A stretch of DNA of 64,000 nucleotides, from the NCBI RefSeq assembly GCF_031457495.1, contig NZ_JAVDWM010000001.1, positions 1,414,001-1,478,000 on the forward strand. The letters run 5' to 3'. The stretch comes from Sphingopyxis sp. BE259. GTDB taxonomy: Bacteria > Pseudomonadota > Alphaproteobacteria > Sphingomonadales > Sphingomonadaceae. The notes below the pieces were generated by a model, which made no database searches, had not been told where the DNA came from, and worked only from the letters and a program-made list of their open reading frames with translations. Shown here piece by piece: positions 25,789 to 34,638 of this stretch. The position numbers and the translations under genes are program-made. Numbering within the stretch: position 1 is the stretch's first letter; every line of letters begins with the position of its first letter.

Positions 25789-26960
25789 TAATCGATCGCC
25801 AGTTTTGCCGCCGCTGCGACCGCGGCGGCGCGCGCGTCGTCGGTCGTGCCACTCGCGACCCGCGCCAGCGTCACGCCCATGCGGCGGTACGGGCGGGTGA
25901 TGGGCTTGCCAAAGATGCGGACGTCGATCGCGGTTTCGGGATTCGGCGCGGTGAGCGCGTCGGCGAGGCCGGTGATCGCGAAGTCGCTCGCGTCGCGGTC
26001 CGCGAGCAGGACCGCGCTCGCACTGGCATCGGGGACGGCGATGGCGGGGATCGGCAGGCCGAGAATGGCGCGCGCGTGGAGATCGAATTCGGACAAGCTC
26101 TGCGAAATCAGCGTCACCATTCCGGTGTCGTGCGGGCGCGGCGAAAGTTCGGAGAAGATCACCGCGTCACCCTTGACGAAAAATTCGACGCCAAAGATGC
26201 CGTGGCCGCCGAGGGCATCGACGACCTTGGTCGCCATGTCCTGCGCGCTGGCGAGGGCGGCATCCGACATTGCCGCGGGCTGCCAGCTCTCGCGGTAATC
26301 GCCGCGTTCCTGCCGGTGGCCGATCGGGGGGCAAAAGGCGACACCGCCCTTGTGGCGGACGGTCAGCAGGGTGATCTCGTAATCGAAATCGATGAACGCT
26401 TCGGCGATCACGCGCAGCCGGTCGCCGCGCATCCCGGCGGCGGCATAGTCCCACGCTGCATCGATGTCGGCTTCGCTTTTTACGGTGCTCTGGCCCTTGC
26501 CCGACGACGACATCACCGGCTTGACCACCAGCGGAAAGCCGATGCGCGCTGCGGCGGCGCGCAGTTCCTCAAGCGTTTCGGCATATTCGAAGGTCGAGGT
26601 GGCGAGGCCGAGCTCGCTGGCGGCAAGGTCGCGGATCGCGTCGCGGTTCATCGTCAGCTGCGCTGCGCGGGCGGAGGGAACGACGTGGAACCCTGCCGCT
26701 TCGACTTCGGCCAGGATTTCGGTGCGGATCGCCTCGACCTCGGGGACGATATGGTCGGGCTGGTGCTTTGCGATCGCGGCGCGCAGCGCGTCGCCGTCGA
26801 GCATCGAAAAGACCTCGAAGGCGTCGGCGACCTGCATTGCGGGGGCGCCGTCATAGCTGTCGCAAGCGATCACGCGGCAGCCGAGCCGCTTCGCCGAAAT
26901 GACGAATTCGCGGCCAAGCTCGCCCGAACCGAGCAGCAGGATGGTGGCGGTAGGGGTCAT
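25785..26960 (-). CDS. purT: Formate-dependent GAR transformylase PurT
   Basis: A 391-residue ATP-grasp enzyme that makes formyl-GAR from GAR, formate and ATP in purine synthesis. It has [15 protein letters not shown] at the N-terminus, [25 protein letters not shown] and the C-terminal [15 protein letters not shown] motif. It offers a folate-independent alternative to PurN. The ATG at 26960 overlaps the GFA stop (ATGA), and its own stop overlaps the acetyltransferase start, so three genes are coupled. An upstream TTG start is possible but less likely. Confidence 0.96.
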   Translation of the reverse strand: MTPTATILLLGSGELGREFVISAKRLGCRVIACDSYDGAPAMQVADAFEVFSMLDGDALRAAIAKHQPDHIVPEVEAIRTEILAEVEAAGFHVVPSARAAQLTMNRDAIRDLAASELGLATSTFEYAETLEELRAAAARIGFPLVVKPVMSSSGKGQSTVKSEADIDAAWDYAAAGMRGDRLRVIAEAFIDFDYEITLLTVRHKGGVAFCPPIGHRQERGDYRESWQPAAMSDAALASAQDMATKVVDALGGHGIFGVEFFVKGDAVIFSELSPRPHDTGMVTLISQSLSEFDLHARAILGLPIPAIAVPDASASAVLLADRDASDFAITGLADALTAPNPETAIDVRIFGKPITRPYRRMGVTLARVASGTTDDARAAAVAAAAKLAIDY

Positions 26961-27442
26961 GCGGGCCAACTTTCGGTGTCATGGTCGGGGTGCTGGTGAT
27001 TGGTCGCTTGGATCGCACCGACATAGGCCGCCATCGTTTCCTCGGTCGTGCCTTCGGCCTGGAGCGGGAGGGCAGCGAAACAGGGCAGGCGGCCTTCGAG
27101 GCCAAATTCGACCTTGGGCGCAAAACGTGCGGGCTCGTCGAACGAGCCGGTGGTCAGGTTGATATGTTTGCTCTCGGCATAATCGTAAAGCAGCGGCGTC
27201 CCACAACTCCGGCAGAACCCGCGCGCCGCCTTGTCCGAACTGTTGAACGTCGCCGGTTGTCCGCGCGTCCACGTGATGGCGTCGCGCGGCACGCCGATCA
27301 GCGCGGCAAAGAAATTCCCCGCCGCCTTCTGGCACATCCGGCAATGGCAGATATGCGACGTGTCGAGCACAGCGGTTACGTGGTAACGCACCGCGCCGCA
27401 CTGGCAGCCGCCTGAGGCCTGGGTTTCGATCCGGTCCATCAC
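26957..27442 (-). CDS. GFA/CENP-V family zinc protein
   Basis: A 161-residue protein with the zinc ligands of the glutathione-dependent formaldehyde-activating (GFA/CENP-V) family: CQCG at 13-16, CHCRMC at 32-37 and FCRSCG near residue 77. GFA promotes adduct formation between formaldehyde and glutathione, though the family also contains proteins with no known activity. Its coupling to formate-using purT is suggestive, because formaldehyde oxidation yields formate. It is the first gene of the four-gene run. Confidence 0.88.
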   Translation of the reverse strand: MMDRIETQASGGCQCGAVRYHVTAVLDTSHICHCRMCQKAAGNFFAALIGVPRDAITWTRGQPATFNSSDKAARGFCRSCGTPLLYDYAESKHINLTTGSFDEPARFAPKVEFGLEGRLPCFAALPLQAEGTTEETMAAYVGAIQATNHQHPDHDTESWPA

Positions 27443-27644
27443 GGCCTGTTATCAAAGCCGACCCGCGGCGACAATCGTTCGCCATTCGCGCCGTCGATGA
27501 GGATATATCGACGACCTTCCGGAACTACGCTGGTGCAGGGTTTGCCGGACTCGCTACCGATCATGACGTAGCCCGTTTTCACCGCTATTCAGCGTGTGGA
27601 TAGCGGCGATATAGAGCTGCACGAAGTATCGGAGAGGGGCAAAA

Positions 27645-28058
27645 ATGACGTTCGACAATCTGCCGCAACTGTTGCTGCGCCATCGCCTGGCGGTCGGCAT
27701 CATCGCCATCGCGATTGCGGCGCTGACCTGGACGGTCGATCTTGCCGGGCTGGTCTATGCCTGCCCCTATTGCCGCAGCCAGCGTACCGTCATCGGCCTG
27801 CTCGGTCTGTTGCTGATGCTGCCTAATCCGGCGCATTGGCTCGTGCGCTATCTGTCGGCGGTCTTTGCGGTGTTCGGCTTGTCGGTCGGCGCGACCCAAC
27901 ATTTTCAGGGCTGGATGCGGATCATGCGCGGCGAGTTCGAATGGGGCGAACAATGGTATGTGAACGCCTGGATGCTGTCGGGCTTTGCCCTGTTCATCAT
28001 CGTCGGCCTGCTGCTCCTGATCTGGAGCTGGCGGCCGGGTCCTTCGGCAGACCCCTGA
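27645..28058 (+). CDS. Small DsbB-like membrane protein with a CPYC motif
   Basis: A 137-residue protein with four hydrophobic segments at about 15-36, 46-60, 66-80 and 106-128. CPYC lies at residues 40-43 in the first periplasmic loop, the position of the first redox Cys pair of DsbB. The second pair of DsbB is missing and the protein is shorter than the usual 160-180 residues. It might be an electron-transfer half of a disulfide system or only structurally related. It converges on guaA, 13 nt away. GGAGAGG precedes the ATG. Confidence 0.7.
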   Translation: MTFDNLPQLLLRHRLAVGIIAIAIAALTWTVDLAGLVYACPYCRSQRTVIGLLGLLLMLPNPAHWLVRYLSAVFAVFGLSVGATQHFQGWMRIMRGEFEWGEQWYVNAWMLSGFALFIIVGLLLLIWSWRPGPSADP

Positions 28059-28070
28059 ACGGTCAGGCGC

Positions 28071-29672
28071 TTACTCCCACTCGATCGTCCCCGGCGGTTT
28101 CGACGTATAGTCGTACACAACGCGGTTGATGCCCTGCACCTCGTTGATGATCCGCGTTGCGCAGCGGCTGAGGAAAGTGGCATCGAACGGATAGATGTCG
28201 GCGGTCATGCCGTCGGTCGAGGTGACGGCGCGCAGCGCGCACACGAAATCATAGGTGCGCCCGTCGCCCATGACGCCAACGGTCTTGACCGGCAGCAGCA
28301 CCGCGAACGCCTGCCAGATCGCATCATATAGACCGGCATTGCGGATCTCGTCGAGATAGACGGCGTCGGCCTTGCGCAGGATGTCGCAGCGGTCCTTACT
28401 GACCTCGCCCGGAATGCGGATCGCGAGGCCGGGGCCGGGGAAGGGGTGGCGGCCGACGAAAATGTCAGGGAGGCCCAGCTCCTTGCCGAGCAAACGGACC
28501 TCGTCCTTGAACAATTCGCGCAAGGGTTCGACCAGCGCCATCTTCATGCGCGCGGGCAGGCCGCCGACATTGTGGTGGCTCTTGATCGTCACACTCGGCC
28601 CGCCGGTGAACGACACGCTTTCGATAACGTCGGGGTAGAGCGTGCCCTGCGCGAGAAAATCGGCGCCGCCCAGCTTCTGCGCTTCCTCGTCGAACACGTT
28701 GATGAATTCGCCGCCGATGAACTTGCGCTTCGCCTCGGGGTCGGTGACGCCGGCGAGGCCCGCCATGAAGCGTTCCTCGGCGTCCACGACGACCAGCGGG
28801 ATGTTGTAATGGTCGCGGAACAGGCGCTCGACCTGTTCGCGCTCGTTCATGCGCAGCAAGCCGTGGTCGACAAAGACGCAGGTCAGCTGCTCACCGATCG
28901 CCTCGTGGATCAGCACCGCGGCGACGGCGCTGTCGACCCCGCCCGACAGGCCGCACAGCACGCGCTTGTCGCCGACCTGGGCGCGGATTTCGGCGATCTT
29001 GGTGGCGCGGAACTCGGCCATCGTCCAGTCGCCGCTGCACCCGCAGACATGGCGGACGAAATTGGCGATCAGCTTGGCCCCGTCGGGGGTGTGGACGACC
29101 TCGGGGTGGAATTGTGTGCCGTAATAGCGGCGCTCGTCGTCGGCGATTAGCGCGAAGGGGGCGCCGTCGCTGACCGCGACAATGCGGAAACCGGGGGCGA
29201 ACTGGGTGACCTTGTCGCCGTGGCTCATCCACACCTGATGCCGTTCGCCGACCTCCCACAGGCCATCGAACAACACACAGGGTTCGGTGACGGTCAGGAA
29301 GGCGCGGCCAAATTCGCCGTCGCGCTCGCCATCCGCGCCGCCGGGCTCGACCCGGCCGCCGAGTTGTTGGCTCATAACCTGCTGGCCGTAACAGATGCCC
29401 AGGATCGGCAGGCCGCTATCGAACACCGACTGCGGCGCGCGCGGGCTGCCGTCGGCGGGGACCGACGCGGGCGAGCCCGAGAGAATGACCCCCTTGGGCT
29501 GCATGCGTTCGAGCGCGGCCTCGGCCTGGGTGAACGGGACGATCTCGCTATACACCCCCGCCTCGCGGACGCGGCGGGCGATGAGCTGGGTCACCTGGCT
29601 GCCGAAATCGATGATCAGGATCGATTCACCAGGATCGGACTTCGGGGCGGCGGATGTGTCTGGAGTCGGCAT
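28071..29672 (-). CDS. guaA: GMP synthase (glutamine-hydrolysing) GuaA
   Basis: A 533-residue enzyme converting XMP to GMP. The class I glutamine amidotransferase domain has [25 protein letters not shown] with the nucleophilic Cys, and a His-x-Glu in GTQFHPEV. The ATP-pyrophosphatase P-loop is [10 protein letters not shown], followed by the C-terminal dimerisation domain ending PPGTIEWE. The start at 29672 begins a short Ser/Pro leader before the first strand; an ATG at 29699 is also possible. It diverges from the TonB-dependent receptor gene. Confidence 0.98.
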   Translation of the reverse strand: MPTPDTSAAPKSDPGESILIIDFGSQVTQLIARRVREAGVYSEIVPFTQAEAALERMQPKGVILSGSPASVPADGSPRAPQSVFDSGLPILGICYGQQVMSQQLGGRVEPGGADGERDGEFGRAFLTVTEPCVLFDGLWEVGERHQVWMSHGDKVTQFAPGFRIVAVSDGAPFALIADDERRYYGTQFHPEVVHTPDGAKLIANFVRHVCGCSGDWTMAEFRATKIAEIRAQVGDKRVLCGLSGGVDSAVAAVLIHEAIGEQLTCVFVDHGLLRMNEREQVERLFRDHYNIPLVVVDAEERFMAGLAGVTDPEAKRKFIGGEFINVFDEEAQKLGGADFLAQGTLYPDVIESVSFTGGPSVTIKSHHNVGGLPARMKMALVEPLRELFKDEVRLLGKELGLPDIFVGRHPFPGPGLAIRIPGEVSKDRCDILRKADAVYLDEIRNAGLYDAIWQAFAVLLPVKTVGVMGDGRTYDFVCALRAVTSTDGMTADIYPFDATFLSRCATRIINEVQGINRVVYDYTSKPPGTIEWE

Positions 29673-29865
29673 GGCTGGCCGATAAGGGCAGGGCGCCATG
29701 CTGTCCAGCGGTCGATATGGCCCGTTGGTGGAACCACGGTGGCCTCGACACATTGTTGCGACAATTGCGACATAAATGAACCGCCGACGCCAAAGATCGT
29801 CAGGGCGGGTTCACTCCTGCCGCGCCAATAAAGACCAAGACAAAAACAAAAAGGCTTCTCCCCCG

Positions 29866-32304
29866 ATGAATAAATCTCGCCTGCCCCTATCCGCGCGCGC
29901 CGCTTTGCTGACCGCCAGCGCCGCGCTTGCCTGGCCCGCCATGGCGGAAACCGACGCAATGCCGGCGAGCATCGCGGTTACCGCGGCCGCCGACCAGCCC
30001 GCCGATCCGGTGGTGTCCGCGTCCGACGATGGCGAGGACAGCTATGACGACATCGACGGCGAGGAAATCATCGTCACCGCGCCGCGGCTCGCCGGACAGC
30101 TGGACACCGACATCAAGGCCGAGGCCGAACTCGATGAGGCGGCGATCGCCAGCTATGGCGTATCGAACGTGTCCGAATTGCTAGACGCGCTGGCGCCGCA
30201 GACCCGCTCGGGGCGCGGGCGCGGCGGCGGGCGGCCGATCATCCTGGTCAACGGGCGCCGGATCGGCGGTTTTGGCGAAGTCCGCAATCTGCCGCCCGAG
30301 GCGATCGCCAAGGTCGAAGTGTTTCCCGAAGAAGTCGCGCTGCAATATGGCTATTCGGCCGACGAGCGCGTCGTCAATATGGTGCTCAAGCCCAATTTCC
30401 GCCAGATCGCGGTCGAAGCCGAAGGCGGCATCCCGACGCAAGGCGGGCGCTTTCAGAGCGAGATTCAGCCGAGTTTCCTGATGATCGGCGACAACGGACG
30501 GCTCAATGTCAACGCGGGCTGGGATCACAAGACGATGCTGCGCGAAGACGAGCGCAATCTTGTGTATGACGATCCCGCGCAGGCTGCCGAAGCCCCGGCG
30601 CGCAGCTTGCTCGGCGCGTCCGACGAATATTCGATCGACGCGACGATCCAGCGCAGCCTGAACAAGCTGACCGATGCATCGATCAACGTGCGGTTCGACC
30701 AGACCGACAGCCTGTCGCTGCTCGGCCCCGGCGTTGGCGGGGTGACCGATCCGCTGGAGCGCGACAGCCGCAGCCGCAACCTGACCACCACCGCCAGCGT
30801 CAACGGCATGCTGGGCGACTGGCGCTGGTCGGTGTCGGGCAATTATGCCGACGCCGATCAATTAACCTTTACCGACCGCATCAGCGGCGCCCGCGACCGC
30901 TTCGACAGCAGCCAGCAGACCTTTGGCGGCAACGCCAATCTGTCGGGCACGGTGACCGAAGGCTGGGCGGGACCGATCCGGCTGTCGGCGACGGGCAGCT
31001 ATTCGGGGCTGCGCTTCGACAGCCAGTCCGAGCGCTCGGGCGCGATCACCACCACCGACCTGACGCGCGACCTGCCGGGGGTGTTCGGGTCGCTGACCGT
31101 GCCGCTGCTCGATCCCGAATATGAGGTTGGCAACATCGGCCGCGTGTCGCTGACGCTGAGCGGTCAGTACCAGGATCCGAGCGATTTTGCGGCGCTGAAA
31201 AGCTGGGGCGCGAACCTCAACTGGGGCGTCACCGACAATTTGTCGCTGATCGCCAGCTTCAATCAGGATGAAGCGGCGCCGGGCATCCAGCAGCTCGGCG
31301 CGGCGCCGCTGGTGACCCCCGCGGTGACCTATTATGATTTCGCGACCGGCCAGACAGTGCAGATCACCACGACGACGGGCGGCAATCCCCTGCTGCTCGC
31401 CGAACAGCGCCGCGACCTGAAACTGGGGCTCAACTGGTCGCCGCCGATGGTCGAGGGGCTGAATTTTTCGGTCAATTATAACCGTAACAAGAGCAGCGAC
31501 ACCGCGAACAGCTTTCCGTTGCTGACCCCAGAGATCGAGGCGGCGTTCCCTGATCGAGTGACGCGCGACGCCAATGGCGTGCTGATCGCGCTCGACCAGC
31601 GGCCGGTCAATTTTGACCAGGTGGAAAATTCGCAGATCCGCTGGGGGCTGAACTTCGGCAAAAGTTTCGGCCAGCAACAGGCGGGCGGTCCCGGTGCGGG
31701 GCGGCCCGGCGGCGGGCGACCCGATGGCGCTGGCGCCGGTCGGCCGCGCGGTGGCGGCGGCGGGCCGCGCGCGGGTGGCGGTGGCCGCGGCCCGGGCGGT
31801 CCGGGCGGCATGTTCGGCGGACCGCAGGGCGGCCGCTGGCAGGTGTCGCTGTATCACACGATCAAGCTGACCGACAAAATCCTGATCCGCCCCGGCGTCC
31901 CCGAACTCGACCTGCTCGACGGGTCGGCGACAGGCAGCGGCGGCGGCAGCAACCGCCATCTGTTCGAACTCGATGGCGGGCTGTTCAACAAGGGGCTGGG
32001 GGTGCGGCTCAGCGCCAAATATGACAGCGGCAGCACGGTCACCGGCGGCACCGCGGGCGATCTGAAATTCGGCGATCTGGCGACGTTCAACCTGCGCTTC
32101 TTTGCCGATCTGAACCAGCAGCCGAAGCTGATCGAGAAACTGCCGTTCCTGAAAGGATCGCGCCTGCGGCTGTCGGTTGACAATCTGTTCGACGCGCAGC
32201 GCAAGATCACCGACGCGAACGGCGTGGTGCCGCTGAACTATCAGCCCGGCTACATCGACCCGCTGGGCCGCTACATCGAGCTGGAGTGGCGCAAGACTTT
32301 TTGA
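29866..32304 (+). CDS. TonB-dependent receptor-like outer-membrane protein with a Gly/Arg/Pro-rich insertion
   Basis: An 812-residue protein with a signal peptide (ending near AMAETDA), an acidic linker and EEIIVTAPRL, a TonB-box-like start. The plug domain contains ILVNGRRIGGFGEVRNLPPEAI and VEVFPEEVALQYGYSADE. The rest alternates beta strands of a 22-strand barrel and ends in an aromatic residue (ELEWRKTF), as outer-membrane proteins do. Residues about 606-655 are an unusual Gly/Arg/Pro-rich tract between predicted strands, probably an extracellular loop. Its substrate is unknown. I chose the ATG at 29866 because it starts the signal peptide. Confidence 0.88.
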   Translation: MNKSRLPLSARAALLTASAALAWPAMAETDAMPASIAVTAAADQPADPVVSASDDGEDSYDDIDGEEIIVTAPRLAGQLDTDIKAEAELDEAAIASYGVSNVSELLDALAPQTRSGRGRGGGRPIILVNGRRIGGFGEVRNLPPEAIAKVEVFPEEVALQYGYSADERVVNMVLKPNFRQIAVEAEGGIPTQGGRFQSEIQPSFLMIGDNGRLNVNAGWDHKTMLREDERNLVYDDPAQAAEAPARSLLGASDEYSIDATIQRSLNKLTDASINVRFDQTDSLSLLGPGVGGVTDPLERDSRSRNLTTTASVNGMLGDWRWSVSGNYADADQLTFTDRISGARDRFDSSQQTFGGNANLSGTVTEGWAGPIRLSATGSYSGLRFDSQSERSGAITTTDLTRDLPGVFGSLTVPLLDPEYEVGNIGRVSLTLSGQYQDPSDFAALKSWGANLNWGVTDNLSLIASFNQDEAAPGIQQLGAAPLVTPAVTYYDFATGQTVQITTTTGGNPLLLAEQRRDLKLGLNWSPPMVEGLNFSVNYNRNKSSDTANSFPLLTPEIEAAFPDRVTRDANGVLIALDQRPVNFDQVENSQIRWGLNFGKSFGQQQAGGPGAGRPGGGRPDGAGAGRPRGGGGGPRAGGGGRGPGGPGGMFGGPQGGRWQVSLYHTIKLTDKILIRPGVPELDLLDGSATGSGGGSNRHLFELDGGLFNKGLGVRLSAKYDSGSTVTGGTAGDLKFGDLATFNLRFFADLNQQPKLIEKLPFLKGSRLRLSVDNLFDAQRKITDANGVVPLNYQPGYIDPLGRYIELEWRKTF

Positions 32305-32324
32305 CGCCGCGTCGGTTCAATTAC

Positions 32325-32475
32325 CCGTTCGTCCTGAGGAGCCATTGAGCTTGTCGAAATGGCGTCTCGAAGGAGCCGGCACAGCGCATGGTCCTTCGAG
32401 ACGGGTCCCTTCGACTGCCTTGCAGGCGCTCAGGACAGGCTTCGACTTCGCTCAGCCCCTCCCCAGGACGAACGG
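32325..32475. repeat. Palindromic repeat, family C copy 3 (long nested form)
   Basis: A 151-bp region begins CCGTTCGTCCTGAGG and ends CCAGGACGAACGG, with nested inverted pairs such as GGCGTCTCGAAGGA with TCCTTCGAGACGGG. Internal motifs GAGCTTGTCGAA and CTTCGACT recur in other family C copies. It lies between the receptor stop and the convergent agt gene. Confidence 0.7.
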
Positions 32476-32487
32476 TGGTTGATGGTC

Positions 32488-33540
32488 TTAGGCGGCGTAG
32501 GCAGTCGCGCCAGCCGGTTGTTCGCCTTGTACCTCGTCGGGGACAAACGACAACGCGTTGGCAAACTGCGCGGTGCAGCCCGCCCAGCTGTAACGCGCAC
32601 CCAGCGCTGCGGCGTGGGCGCGGTCGCACGCCAGCGCGGTGTCGATGGCACAGGCAAGATTGTCGTCTAGCGCGCCCGCACCGTCGCGAATGATGTCGCC
32701 CGGCCCGGGCACCGGAAACGCAGCGACGGGTGTGCCGCAGCTCAGCGCCTCGATAACGACGAGGCCGAAGGTGTCGGTGCGGCTGGGAAAGACAAAGACG
32801 TCGGCACCGGCATAGGCCGCGGCGAGCGTTTCACCGCCGAGCTTGCCAAGGAAAAGGGCGTCGGGATGCTGTGCCTTGAGCGTGGCCAGCGCGGGGCCGT
32901 CGCCGACGATGACCTTGGTCCCCGGACGATCGATGTCCAGAAACGCGCCGATGTTCTTTTCGACCGCGACGCGGCCGACATAGAGCTGAATCGGCCGCGG
33001 CAGATCGGCATAGGCGGGATGCGGCGCGCGGTCGGCGCGGAACAGCGCATGGTCGACGCCGCGTTCCCACATCATCGTCTGACCCAGCCCCTGATTGGCG
33101 AGCTCGCGCGCCAAGCTGCGCGTTGCGACCATGATGTGCCGCGCCGGGCGGTGGAACCAGCGGATGAAGCGCCACACGACGGCGGGCGAAATCGGGAACC
33201 GCGCCGCGACATATTCAGGAAAGCGGGTGTGATAGGCGGTGGTGAAGGGAAAGCTGTTTTTCAGGCACCAGCGCCGCGCCGCGAGGCCGAGCGGGCCTTC
33301 GGTCGAGATATGGATCGCCTGCGGACCAAAGGCACGGATATGCTGCCCGACCTTGCGCCATCCGGCAAAGGCGAGACGGATTTCGGGGTAGGAGGGGCAG
33401 GGGACCGATCGGAACAGGTCGGGCGAGACCACCCCGACCTCATGCCCTGCCGCCCGCAGTTCACGGATCGTCGCCTGTAGCGTGCGGACGACGCCGTTGA
33501 CCTGCGGTTCCCAGGCGTCGCTGACGATCAATATCCTCAT
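32488..33540 (-). CDS. GT4-type glycosyltransferase, probable glycolipid synthase partner of PlcP
   Basis: A 350-residue GT-B retaining glycosyltransferase. MRILIVSDAWEPQVNGVVRT at the start, HISTEGPLGLAARRWC and TAYHTRFPEYVAARFP, then the donor-site EPSRTDTFGLVVIEALSCGTP-like segment, fit the Agt/alpha-mannosyltransferase-like branch. In marine and soil alphaproteobacteria a glycosyltransferase of this type makes glycolipids from the diacylglycerol released by PlcP during phosphate shortage. Its ATG overlaps the plcP stop by 4 nt. The sugar donor is not visible. Some relatives are annotated as GDP-mannose-dependent alpha-mannosyltransferases. Confidence 0.85.
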   Translation of the reverse strand: MRILIVSDAWEPQVNGVVRTLQATIRELRAAGHEVGVVSPDLFRSVPCPSYPEIRLAFAGWRKVGQHIRAFGPQAIHISTEGPLGLAARRWCLKNSFPFTTAYHTRFPEYVAARFPISPAVVWRFIRWFHRPARHIMVATRSLARELANQGLGQTMMWERGVDHALFRADRAPHPAYADLPRPIQLYVGRVAVEKNIGAFLDIDRPGTKVIVGDGPALATLKAQHPDALFLGKLGGETLAAAYAGADVFVFPSRTDTFGLVVIEALSCGTPVAAFPVPGPGDIIRDGAGALDDNLACAIDTALACDRAHAAALGARYSWAGCTAQFANALSFVPDEVQGEQPAGATAYAA

Positions 33541-34418
33541 GCGGCGCGCGCCGGGGCCGGCAGCTGAAGCTGCGCGGGCGCGGACCGCGCCGCAACCTCT
33601 TCGGCCCAGTGCAGGATTTCCATCGTGCCGTCATGATGTTCGACCAGCGCGGTGCAGCCTTCGACCCAGTCGCCGTCGTTATAATATTCGGTGCCCTCGA
33701 TTTCGCGCATCTCGGCGCTGTGGATATGGCCGCACACGACGCCATCGACCCCGCGCGAGCGCGCGGCGTGGGCGACGACTTCTTCGTAGCGCCCGATGAA
33801 CTGGACGGCGTTCTTCACCTTGTGCTTGGCGACCATCGACAACGACCAATAGGGCAAGCCGAACGCGCTGCGGATGCGGTTGACCACCACATTGCACTTC
33901 ATAAGCGCGGTATAAGCCGCGTCGCCGACAAAGGCGAGCCAGCGGTGCGCCAGCATCACCGCGTCGAATTCGTCGCCGTGGACGACGAGCAGCTTGCGGC
34001 CGTCGGCGGTCTCGTGGATCGCCTCGCGGCGGATTTCGACCCCGCCAAAATCGAAACCGTCGAAGGGTTTGCACATTTCGTCATGATTGCCCGGAACATA
34101 GACGACGCGCGTACCGCGCTTGGCGCGCTTGAGCACCCGCCACACGACGTCATTATGCTCGGGCGGCCAGAAATGGCGCTTTTTCAATCGCCAGCCGTCG
34201 ATGATGTCGCCGACCAGATACAGTGTCTCGCAATCGACATGGTCGAAGAAGTCGATAAGCATTGCGGCATTGCACCCGCGGGTGCCGAGGTGGATGTCAC
34301 TGACCCACACGGTGCGATAGCTCCGCCGCTCGCCGATCAGGCGTTCGGGGACATGCGGGTCGGTAGCGAAGGGATCGGGGAAACGCGCGGGGATGGGCAG
34401 GGTCGAAATCGATGCCAT
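33537..34418 (-). CDS. plcP: Metallophosphoesterase of the PlcP phospholipase C family
   Basis: A 293-residue calcineurin-fold protein. Metal motifs: SDIHLG (40-45), GDIIDGW (70-76), GNHDE (110-114), VVHGDE (146-151) and GHIH (230-233). FGLPYWSLSMVAKHKVKNAV and CTALVEHHDGTMEI match the family that contains Sinorhizobium PlcP, often annotated as UDP-2,3-diacylglucosamine diphosphatase (LpxH-like). PlcP removes the head group of phosphatidylcholine or similar lipids. Its operon with a lipid glycosyltransferase and the Pho-box-like array upstream support this role over LpxH. The ATG at 34418 follows GGAGTG. Confidence 0.85.
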   Translation of the reverse strand: MASISTLPIPARFPDPFATDPHVPERLIGERRSYRTVWVSDIHLGTRGCNAAMLIDFFDHVDCETLYLVGDIIDGWRLKKRHFWPPEHNDVVWRVLKRAKRGTRVVYVPGNHDEMCKPFDGFDFGGVEIRREAIHETADGRKLLVVHGDEFDAVMLAHRWLAFVGDAAYTALMKCNVVVNRIRSAFGLPYWSLSMVAKHKVKNAVQFIGRYEEVVAHAARSRGVDGVVCGHIHSAEMREIEGTEYYNDGDWVEGCTALVEHHDGTMEILHWAEEVAARSAPAQLQLPAPARAA

Positions 34419-34466
34419 GTCACACTCCATCAGCAGCCTTTGGCTGCCCACGGCCTAGACAGGAGT

Positions 34467-34532
34467 TTTGTGACACTGTGCGATTCAAAGTGACGTCGGT
34501 TTGACGACGGTTTGAAGGCGGTTTGGTGACGG
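34467..34532 (-). promoter_or_regulatory. Pho-box-like array of 11-bp repeats upstream of plcP-agt
   Basis: Read on the minus strand, four 7-mers (CCGTCAC, CCGCCTT, CCGTCGT, CCGACGT) are each separated by CAAA. After two weaker 11-bp units, the phase resumes with AGTGTCA followed by CAAA. The 7+4 spacing and the AT-richer linker match the geometry of PhoB half-sites (CTGTCAT with an A-rich linker). The array ends about 48 nt upstream of the plcP ATG. PhoB binding is inferred. Confidence 0.65.
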
Positions 34533-34544
34533 CGGCACCTCATC

Positions 34545-34626
34545 CGTCATTGCGAGGAGCGAAGCGACGCGGCCATCCAGAGTAGCGTAAACCGCTCTGG
34601 ATTGCTTCGCTTTGCTCGCAATGACG
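34545..34626. repeat. Palindromic intergenic repeat, family A copy 4
   Basis: The left arm begins CGTCATTGCGAGGAGCGAAG and the right arm ends CTCGCAATGACG, with imperfect pairing and an insertion in the left arm. It separates the aldehyde dehydrogenase stop from the Pho-box-like array. Confidence 0.75.
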
Positions 34627-34638
34627 AGGTGTATGGCG

